A DNA stretch of 6,828 bases from Eubacterium sp. CAG:252 (GTDB taxonomy: Bacteria > Bacillota > Clostridia > Lachnospirales > Lachnospiraceae). Positions 1-5,493 of this stretch are shown here, piece by piece. Below the pieces are notes generated by a model that saw only the letters and a program-made list of their open reading frames with translations, made no database searches and was not told where the DNA came from. Within the stretch, counting starts at the first letter, position 1; every line of letters starts with the position of its first letter. Where the stretch lies: positions 1 through 6,828 of the forward strand of contig FR886297.1 of the NCBI GenBank assembly GCA_000436535.1, read 5' to 3'. The position numbers were made by a program, and so were the translations under genes.

Positions 1-29
1 TACAGATAACTTCTTATTATCATTCATTT

Positions 30-38
30 ATTATAACA
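30..38 (-). promoter_or_regulatory. Possible extended -10 promoter reading leftward out of the window
   Basis: On the minus strand this reads TGTTATAAT, an extended -10 (TGn followed by a perfect TATAAT). No good -35 is visible 17 nt upstream in the AT-rich DNA, so this rests on the -10 alone. Transcription would start near position 23 and leave the window. The core overlaps an 11-mer (31-41) that recurs at 1231-1241. In DNA this AT-rich a chance TATAAT is common. Confidence 0.25.
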
Positions 39-132
39 TATAAATTTAAATATTTTTTATTAAAATTTAATTACTATTCAATTTTCTCCATCTAATAATA
101 ATGGAACAAAACTAATAAAAATTTTATCGATA

Positions 133-483
133 TTAAAATCCTCTGCTTATATAATTTGCAAGAACATTTTCCAATACCCCCTTTGAAAAAGTATAAATAT
201 GTTTTGTTACTTCTTTCGCTATTAATTTCTTATCATTTTGTGGTATTTGTAATATTCTTTTTATACTTTGATATTCCGATGAATTAATGTCCATGCTATG
301 TATCTTTTCATTTAGTTGAGCGTAAAAATCATTTATAACAAACCCTTGCATTAATACAGCATCTCCATCTATATGAGTACCACTCATTTTAACATCAACA
401 TCGCCACCACTAAAACTTGCATCATTTAATATTTTTGCATTACCACCTATAGTCATATTGCTCATATCTATGTTTATACCCAT
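133..483 (-). CDS. Small soluble protein of unknown function with two N-terminal SG..xGDA motifs
   Basis: A 116-residue protein I do not recognise. The start is supported by GGAGGA at 490-495, six nt before ATG, in the loop of a small 4-bp hairpin (487-499). Residues 5-20 (IDMSNMTIGGNAKILN) and 31-45 (VKMSGTHIDGDAVLM) are two copies of one short motif, probably strand-turn-strand. Residues about 50-116 look mostly helical and charged, with no signal peptide or membrane segment, so a cytoplasmic location is likely. The same motif ends the membrane protein encoded 35 nt upstream, and the two genes are probably one operon. Inference: the motif lets the two proteins associate, or both display the same small beta domain. 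No catalytic signature is visible. No clear terminator follows, and positions 1-132 are AT-rich with no supported gene. Confidence 0.8.
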   Translation of the reverse strand: MGINIDMSNMTIGGNAKILNDASFSGGDVDVKMSGTHIDGDAVLMQGFVINDFYAQLNEKIHSMDINSSEYQSIKRILQIPQNDKKLIAKEVTKHIYTFSKGVLENVLANYISRGF

Positions 484-518
484 ATAATGTCCTCCACATA
501 ACCATATAATTATAACGT

Positions 519-1013
519 TTATTGCTTTACTCCCAGATTATTAAGTAATGTTGCATCACCTTTAAACTGACAACCGCTTAAATCTATTGAAATAGTATTG
601 TTTTTTCCTATTCCTCCATCCGTTATAATCTTCTTCAATACATCCATTACCTTAGCCAGAAAACTTCTATCATTAAATATTAAAACCAGCCTATCTCCAG
701 AATTCATCATTAAATTCAGAGCTATAGAATTCTTTCTTTCCTCATATTCCTTATACCATAAATAAATACCACCAACACTGCATATTACAATTATTAATGC
801 TATCAAAACATTTAATCTAAATAACATAATTCCAATAATAAGAGCTAGTAATGTTATCCACGGAAATGGTGCCTGCTGTACCCCTTTAGCTGTAATATAA
901 GAAACATTACTAATCTGTACAAGACAATCCTGCCATGACATTATATTCCCCGTAATATTTAAGTTCATAGTTTTTATGAACTTGTCCTTACTTTCTTGCA
1001 ATAAATTATTCAT
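519..1013 (-). CDS. Two-TM membrane protein, possibly DUF6232-like, with C-terminal SG..xGDA motif
   Basis: A 164-residue protein. The start is fixed by AAGGAGG at 1021-1027, seven nt before ATG. Residues 1-45 are soluble and include a beta-like stretch (QISNVSYITAKGV). Residues about 50-66 and 68-86 form a hydrophobic hairpin with a short RLN turn. Residues 96-130 (SIALNLMMNSGDRLVL, then FLAKVMDVLKKI) look like strands followed by a helix. The order 'strands, two TM, strand-SG-strand, amphipathic helix' recalls DUF6232-type membrane proteins, but this is from memory and not tested. A C-terminal extension, residues 143-159 (IDLSGCQFKGDATLLNN), matches the motif found twice in the next protein. 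No signal peptide; both soluble parts are likely on the same side of the membrane. Function unknown. It is probably transcribed through the long leader at 1014-1350. Confidence 0.8.
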   Translation of the reverse strand: MNNLLQESKDKFIKTMNLNITGNIMSWQDCLVQISNVSYITAKGVQQAPFPWITLLALIIGIMLFRLNVLIALIIVICSVGGIYLWYKEYEERKNSIALNLMMNSGDRLVLIFNDRSFLAKVMDVLKKIITDGGIGKNNTISIDLSGCQFKGDATLLNNLGVKQ

Positions 1014-1032
1014 ACGTTATCCTCCTTAACGT
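1014..1032 (-). promoter_or_regulatory. RBS hairpin: Shine-Dalgarno in loop upstream of the two-TM protein gene
   Basis: On the minus strand ACGTTA and TAACGT form a perfect 6-bp stem around a 7-nt loop AGGAGGA, ending directly at the ATG. The stop codon of a short upstream reading frame (1026-1028) lies inside it. Such a structure can control ribosome access, either by RNA folding or through a protein that binds GGA in a loop. The pairing is seen in the sequence; the control is inferred. Confidence 0.5.
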
Positions 1033-1145
1033 TTTTGCATTGATACTATTATCTTATGTACTTCTATATTGACATCTTCTTCAGCAATATATTCAGCTAT
1101 AACCTTTACATCATCACATAAGACTATCTTCAACCCTATTTTATA
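1026..1145 (-). pseudogene. Possible 3' remnant of a small gene upstream of the two-TM protein gene
   Basis: One minus-strand frame is open from just after a stop at 1146-1148 to a TAA at 1026-1028, which overlaps the RBS of the next gene as in a translationally coupled operon. The peptide reads YKIGLKIVLCDDVKVIAEY and then continues through IAEEDVNIEVHKIIVSMQKR. It has a protein-like composition with alternating hydrophobic and acidic residues. There is no ATG except four codons from the end. A TTG at 1131-1133 is the only other plausible start and has no Shine-Dalgarno. The other two frames upstream also stop quickly, so one frameshift does not explain it. It may be a decayed gene end, a small non-ATG ORF, or chance. 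Confidence 0.25.
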
Positions 1146-1204
1146 TTATTTATAATTTAATAAGATAATCATATCTTTTGCTGCTTTTAGTTATACAAAT
1201 AACA

Positions 1205-1273
1205 ATGTTATTATATGACGTCAAAAAATGTTATAACATATGTTATGTTAGATATAATGTATCACTAACATAA
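1205..1273. promoter_or_regulatory. Operator-like cluster of ATGTTA/TAACAT with a 14-bp palindrome
   Basis: Exact ATGTTA occurs at 1205-1210, 1228-1233, 1240-1245 and 1245-1250, and its complement TAACAT at 1234-1239 and 1266-1271. Positions 1233-1246 are a perfect palindrome, ATAACATATGTTAT. A second inverted repeat pairs TTATGTTAG (1243-1251) with CTAACATAA (1265-1273) across 13 nt, sharing bases with the palindrome. A minus-strand TATAAT lies at 1210-1215, 17 nt from the palindrome's first half, so the palindrome would sit over its -35. This fits binding of a dimeric regulator controlling the small gene pair, or alternative RNA folds in a leader. No regulator is encoded in the window. Confidence 0.4.
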
Positions 1274-1291
1274 TCCTATAACAATAACGTC

Positions 1292-1348
1292 TGCAAAAAA
1301 CGACTATAAATTGCAAAAAAAGACTATATTCTACAAATTTTAATTATA
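1292..1348. repeat. 20-bp-period tandem direct repeats
   Basis: TGCAAAAAACGACTATA (1292-1308) and TGCAAAAAAAGACTATA (1312-1328) match at 16 of 17 bases and are exactly 20 bp apart. A third, weaker copy begins at 1332 (TACAAATTTTAATTATA). Twenty bp is about two helical turns, so the A-runs face the same side of the DNA. They lie just downstream of a minus-strand TTGACA promoter, in its early transcribed region. Possible roles are protein binding sites or intrinsic bending. Confidence 0.55.
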
Positions 1349-1352
1349 TATT

Positions 1353-1383
1353 TTTATATCGTTATAATTTAATACATTGTCAA
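1353..1383 (-). promoter_or_regulatory. Candidate sigma-A promoter for the small-gene pair
   Basis: On the minus strand a perfect -35 TTGACA (1378-1383) is followed 19 nt later by TATAAA (1353-1358). A weaker GATATA has the ideal 17-nt spacing. It lies just after the stop of the glycerophosphotransferase-like gene and reads toward the two-TM protein gene. Transcripts would begin near 1346 and carry a leader of about 330 nt, long enough to hold regulatory structure. No intrinsic terminator separates the upstream gene from it, so read-through is also possible. Confidence 0.45.
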
Positions 1384-1397
1384 AAACACATATCACC

Positions 1398-3299
1398 TCA
1401 AATCCACAACCCACACCTGCTATAATCAACCGTTATCTTTTTATCCATAAATGAATCACTATCACTATTCTGTGTATAGTAATCTATTAAATCCATTATA
1501 TCCTTACATACATTTCCCCGATTACTATATAATTTTTTGCCATTATCCATAACAGACTTATATTTATCTGGATTATTCATTACATTTTCAACTGTCTCCC
1601 TAAGTTCAGCTTTCCTGCATTTTATTACATAATCCATAGTGACATCAGCACATCTCGGTGGATTTTTATCAGGTATCAGCCAGTCAGTTACTGCAACACT
1701 TGGTTTTCCAAACATAAGAGCCTCTGCCATTACATTTGATTCATCGGACACTACCATATCACACATCCCAAGTGCAACCATGATACTTTCTTCACTTTCA
1801 ATATAATAAAGATTATCTAATATACCTTCATGCATTTTCCTCATTTCATTGATGCTATCCGTTACCCAGCTATAAGACTCCGGCCATGATGCCTGCTTTA
1901 CAACAAGATTAACCTTAAGAGAGGACAATGCCTTAATAAAATCATCCTCCTTGTTAAAATACTCCCATGAAGGTGCATACAAAATCGTATAATCATATTT
2001 CATATTAAACTTTTTCCTAAGCTCTTGTGTTCTTTGCTTTATTCCTTCATCATATACAATATCACTTTTGGGATAACCAAGTTCATATGCACCTATTCTT
2101 GGATTGACATAATCCATACATGCACATTGTTTTAAACGTTCTGACCATGATACTCCGGGCAGAATACCTACGTCAAACTTTGACCATCTTTCTATTTCCC
2201 ATATATTAGGCCATCTATTATGTCCCTGCGCCATATCATGTAATAATATCATTGAAAACCGGGAATTCTCTGGGTAACACACATGCTGGCAGTATATTCC
2301 AATTTCTGCTTTTTCTTTAATATTTTCTGTATATTTAACTGAATATCCTCTTTTTACTGCTTCATCCCCAATAGGTTTTACATTATAATATTCACCTTTA
2401 TCTGTATATATAAATGTGATACTCTTTGCTATATTTTTATTATTATATACTTCCTTCAATTCCTTAGATGACAAAACTTCTCCTCTAACCCTTTCGCCTA
2501 CCTCTTCATACACATCCGGCATAATATCCTGTATTAATGTATAAAAAGCTTCTCTGTCCTTATTATATTTTTGTTTGTCATAATCAACTTGTAATGATAA
2601 TAATCCCTCATTAATATACGCCATATTTGCATTCATTAATAACTGGAATAACAATGCCAATCTGTTAATCCTGTCTGAATTATAACAAGGTTCCTTCACA
2701 TCTACATTTCTTATGTATTCTGTTGACACCATTATGCTTGATAACGAACCATATATATTGTCATTACAAATAATACTCTGCTCTATTATTTTATATCCTG
2801 AGTAAAATTTGTCATTCATTATATTTTTATACACAATATCTGGATGAGCAATTACAGTATCAGAATTTATATACTGCCATGAAGCATTTATTATCTGAAT
2901 ATCTTTATACAATTCCTGCCTCCACACAGACTTTGATATCTTAGATGGACTGCATATAGCATTATTTTCAAGAAACGTTATGTATTTACTGTCTGTATTC
3001 TTCATATAATCAATAATATCTTTATAACTATCTTCTTTAGTTGTCCTGACAATTTCATAATTGTTATAATTCTGTTTTTTAATAAAATTGTCTACTACCT
3101 CATCTTCACAATTCATACATATAACAGACACCTTCGGACCATAATTATATAATATGTCTTTGTATTCTTCTATGAATTCATCTGATATATATACCTTCCC
3201 ATACATTACAAATGCATCATATGCCTCAGTGTAATTATCCTGTTTTAAAAGATTTATTATAATATCCTGCATTTCTTTTTTATATTCTTTATTATCCAT
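1398..3299 (-). CDS. GT-A-like / CDP-glycerol glycerophosphotransferase-type fusion protein
   Basis: The start is placed at 3299 (633 residues) because GAGG at 3307-3310 lies seven nt upstream. An ATG at 3383 would translate the intergenic hairpin. Residues 55-120 resemble the core of family 2 glycosyltransferases (PKVSVICMN, then YITFLENNAICSPSKI), but the metal-binding DxD position reads ENN, so this half is probably inactive or divergent. Residues 295-605 resemble the TagB/TagF-type glycerophosphotransferase fold (Pfam Glyphos_transf). Key stretches are LLHDMAQGHNRWPN (352-365), ELGYPKSD (406-413), ILYAPSWEYF (439-448) and VVSDESNVMAEALMFGKPSV (516-535). The family transfers glycerol phosphate or related units from CDP-activated donors at the inner membrane face. 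No TM segment is visible. Neighbours suggest a flagellar or surface glycan substrate, which is inferred. Confidence 0.85.
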   Translation of the reverse strand: MDNKEYKKEMQDIIINLLKQDNYTEAYDAFVMYGKVYISDEFIEEYKDILYNYGPKVSVICMNCEDEVVDNFIKKQNYNNYEIVRTTKEDSYKDIIDYMKNTDSKYITFLENNAICSPSKISKSVWRQELYKDIQIINASWQYINSDTVIAHPDIVYKNIMNDKFYSGYKIIEQSIICNDNIYGSLSSIMVSTEYIRNVDVKEPCYNSDRINRLALLFQLLMNANMAYINEGLLSLQVDYDKQKYNKDREAFYTLIQDIMPDVYEEVGERVRGEVLSSKELKEVYNNKNIAKSITFIYTDKGEYYNVKPIGDEAVKRGYSVKYTENIKEKAEIGIYCQHVCYPENSRFSMILLHDMAQGHNRWPNIWEIERWSKFDVGILPGVSWSERLKQCACMDYVNPRIGAYELGYPKSDIVYDEGIKQRTQELRKKFNMKYDYTILYAPSWEYFNKEDDFIKALSSLKVNLVVKQASWPESYSWVTDSINEMRKMHEGILDNLYYIESEESIMVALGMCDMVVSDESNVMAEALMFGKPSVAVTDWLIPDKNPPRCADVTMDYVIKCRKAELRETVENVMNNPDKYKSVMDNGKKLYSNRGNVCKDIMDLIDYYTQNSDSDSFMDKKITVDYSRCGLWI

Positions 3300-3300
3300 A

Positions 3301-3317
3301 ACATATCCTCTATATAT
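3301..3317 (-). promoter_or_regulatory. RBS hairpin upstream of the glycerophosphotransferase-type gene
   Basis: On the minus strand ATATAT and ATATGT form a 6-bp stem (one G.U pair) around the loop AGAGG, which holds the Shine-Dalgarno sequence. The stem is all A/T or G.U and so weak; it is listed because the same layout recurs at other gene starts here. Confidence 0.3.
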
Positions 3318-3342
3318 AATATTTATTAACCATAAACGACAA

Positions 3343-3371
3343 GCCATCCGAACCATAACGGCCCGAATGGC
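3343..3371 (-). terminator. Strong intergenic hairpin after the LicD-fusion gene, terminator-like
   Basis: Nine bases beyond the LicD-fusion stop, the minus strand has GCCATTCGGGCC, loop GTTAT, then GGTTCGGATGGC: a 12-bp stem without bulges, including three G.U pairs. The tract after it (TTGTCGTTTATGG) is only partly T-rich, so complete termination is doubtful. It may act as a partial terminator, or as a stabilising or processing stem that lowers expression of the next gene, whose start is 44 nt further on. No convincing separate promoter fits in that gap. Confidence 0.5.
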
Positions 3372-3379
3372 TCTCACTG

Positions 3380-5401
3380 TCAAATACTAACATCCTGTAT
3401 CATAACCGGCTTCTTATCATTACGGCACCTTTGCGCAACTGAACTTGCATCACCATAATATGCATCACACACCTCTATTGCTACGCGGAGTTCGTTATTT
3501 GCTACAATATAATCCCTGTACTTATCTTCTATATCCTTATAAGCCACCAGCAGTCTCTCATCTTCTGTGCTTAGAATATCTTTCATATCACCTTCAAATG
3601 AAAGCATACATACAACATTATCTTTATTTTCCATAAATACATCCATAGCTCTATGTATTTTAGATGCCATATCTATGCCATATTCCAAGAAGCCGTTAAT
3701 ACCTATATAGTACAATATTATCTTTTTATAACTTCCATCCGGCTTTTTTAATCTTTCCTTCCATATATCTGACAACTTGTATATACTACTTACAACTTTA
3801 ATATCATCCAGCCACTTATATCCATAACCTTGTATTTTCAGATTCCATTCTTCCTTAGATTCATCTCCAAAAAAGTCTGTTAATTTCTTTACATAAAGTT
3901 CTTTCATCGCCTCCGACTGTACAATAACTTCATCAGCATATATTACTCCCGGCATTGTTACATATGCATACATACTTCGATATGCTCTCATATCATTTTC
4001 ATCTATCTCATCAGTCTTAAAGTAAGGAATATAGGTAAGCTTGTCTGTATACAATGCAAGTGTTTTCGCATAATAATCAGGATGAACCGTTCCTGCCATA
4101 TTATTACCATCATATGGATTCTGAATAATAATCTCGTCTGGCATATCCTCTTTATAATCGTATTCTTTGTATGAGGTTATATTTATATAATCCGGATAAC
4201 TATCAGTATCTATATACTCCTCCGCATTTCCATCATAATTTTTATAATAATAAGGCACTGGCACAACCTTTACTTCCACATCCTGCTTTTTATTATATTC
4301 ATTCCACAAACCATCCATCATATACCACAGACTTGCCTTATATGGCATAAACACCACTTTTTTAACTCCATTATTTTTTGATATCTGTTTTCTAATGCAG
4401 TTAATATTTCTCCTGTCACTAATCAGCTTCTTATAATTCTTATAATCAACATATGTGTCATGATATCCCCACAGTTCTAATCCTGCATCTGTCTTTAATA
4501 TATCAACCTGTCTTATATAGAATGGATAATTATGTGAATCCCATGTATGAACCAGTTTCATATAGTCCCCATATTTTTTCTTCAATATACTGTCATAAGC
4601 ATATGGAACTGGTATATCTATATTCTCGAAAGGAAGTCTTATTGATTTTTGATAATATTCTTTAGGGAGCTTATAACTTCTATTATCAACCCATATTGCC
4701 ATTATTGTAATATACTCCGACTCTTCTTCTGTATATAATGAACTAAGTCGGTCTATAAGCACATTCATCTGTTGGACAATATCTTTATTTCTATCTATAT
4801 TAATTCCGCATAACTGTTCAACTTTCTGAATATGCTCCTCAAATATATCCAGAATTTCCTTTGTTGCCTCCGTATCCATAGCATTTACTTCACGTCCAAA
4901 CTGTGCCACATCATTTACTATCTTTATAAGCTCACACTGAAAGTCATCATCTTCTTTTGTTGGTGCTATAAAGTCAAGTGGAAATATATCTAAACCTACA
5001 GAAAAAGGAAATCCATTATATTTTTCAAGATACGCTTTATCTAATCTTATAGTCCTTCCGCTTATTATTCTTGTAAGCATATTATCATTTTCTTTATCAC
5101 TATTAATATTAAATAACTGGTATCCCTCTGGCATCTCTTTTTCTGCAATCTGCAAAAATCTGTTATAATCCTGTCTTTTCATACAGATATCCATATCATC
5201 ATCCCAAGGAATATATCCATGATGACGTACTGCACCTAATAGTGTTCCCCATTCTGCAAAGTATTGTATATTATGCTTACGGCACACCTCATCTACATCT
5301 TTAAGCACTTCAAGTTGCGCTGCCCATGCATGCTTTATATCCGATGGTACATAGAAACCATCTCTTACCTCATCCTCAAAGTAACTTTTATCCAAATTCA
5401 T
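3380..5401 (-). CDS. LicD-family phosphotransferase fused to a glycerophosphotransferase-like domain
   Basis: A 673-residue fusion. CAGGAG at 5409-5414, seven nt before ATG, supports the start. Residues about 20-285 are a LicD domain (nucleotidyltransferase-like fold; the family transfers phosphocholine or other phospho-alcohols onto surface glycans). It shows WGTLLGAVRH (51-60), GYIPWDDDMDI with the acidic cluster (62-72), VGLDIFPLDFI (135-145) and the closing ILKKKYGDYMKL (272-283). Residues about 345-671 match, from memory, a clostridial protein type annotated as CDP-glycerol glycerophosphotransferase-like: VVFMPYKASLWYMMDGL near 350, VVPVPYYYKNYDGN, IIIQNPYDGNNMAGTVHPDY, then YYGDASSVAQR and KKPVMIQDV at the end. 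No signal peptide or TM segment. It follows the flagellin on the same strand, with only about 30 nt after that terminator, so transcription probably depends on read-through. The donor and acceptor are inferred. Confidence 0.88.
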   Translation of the reverse strand: MNLDKSYFEDEVRDGFYVPSDIKHAWAAQLEVLKDVDEVCRKHNIQYFAEWGTLLGAVRHHGYIPWDDDMDICMKRQDYNRFLQIAEKEMPEGYQLFNINSDKENDNMLTRIISGRTIRLDKAYLEKYNGFPFSVGLDIFPLDFIAPTKEDDDFQCELIKIVNDVAQFGREVNAMDTEATKEILDIFEEHIQKVEQLCGINIDRNKDIVQQMNVLIDRLSSLYTEEESEYITIMAIWVDNRSYKLPKEYYQKSIRLPFENIDIPVPYAYDSILKKKYGDYMKLVHTWDSHNYPFYIRQVDILKTDAGLELWGYHDTYVDYKNYKKLISDRRNINCIRKQISKNNGVKKVVFMPYKASLWYMMDGLWNEYNKKQDVEVKVVPVPYYYKNYDGNAEEYIDTDSYPDYINITSYKEYDYKEDMPDEIIIQNPYDGNNMAGTVHPDYYAKTLALYTDKLTYIPYFKTDEIDENDMRAYRSMYAYVTMPGVIYADEVIVQSEAMKELYVKKLTDFFGDESKEEWNLKIQGYGYKWLDDIKVVSSIYKLSDIWKERLKKPDGSYKKIILYYIGINGFLEYGIDMASKIHRAMDVFMENKDNVVCMLSFEGDMKDILSTEDERLLVAYKDIEDKYRDYIVANNELRVAIEVCDAYYGDASSVAQRCRNDKKPVMIQDVSI

Positions 5402-5430
5402 TCATAATCTCCTGTTAAAACACATTTGTC

Positions 5431-5468
5431 TAAAATAAAAGCCAATGACTGACTTTGCAATCATTGGC
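5431..5468 (-). terminator. Intrinsic terminator of the flagellin gene
   Basis: On the minus strand GCCAATGATTG, loop CAAAGT, then CAGTCATTGGC form an 11-bp stem with one G.U pair (5441-5468), followed by TTTTATTTTA (5431-5440). It starts 25 nt after the flagellin stop. This is a textbook Rho-independent terminator, consistent with a mainly monocistronic, highly expressed flagellin message with limited read-through into the LicD-fusion gene. Confidence 0.9.
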
Positions 5469-5493
5469 CAAAAATATCTTATAATATAATCAA

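Noticed and set aside
1..27. Possible minus-strand gene start (MNDNKKLSV) leaving the window
   Set aside because: No Shine-Dalgarno upstream and only nine codons visible; cannot be told from chance.
60..135. Terminator after the 116-residue gene
   Set aside because: Only A/T palindromes without a workable loop or a defined stem plus T-tract were found.
1162..1177. Small hairpin AAGATA-ATCA-TATCTT
   Set aside because: A 6-bp nearly all-A/T stem without a T-tract or position that suggests a role.
1292..1348. CRISPR-like array
   Set aside because: Units of 17 bp with 3-bp gaps and only two good copies; no spacer-length intervals and no cas genes.
3311..3342. Promoter TTGTCG-17-TTATAT before the 633-residue protein gene
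   Set aside because: The predicted start would fall at or inside the Shine-Dalgarno, leaving no usable leader; both boxes are poor.
3445..3636. Plus-strand 63-residue open frame, His/Tyr-rich
   Set aside because: Antisense shadow inside the LicD-fusion gene; odd composition (MHHHNMHHTP) and no RBS.
4453..4665. Plus-strand 70-residue open frame
   Set aside because: Antisense shadow inside the LicD-fusion gene, without RBS or family resemblance.
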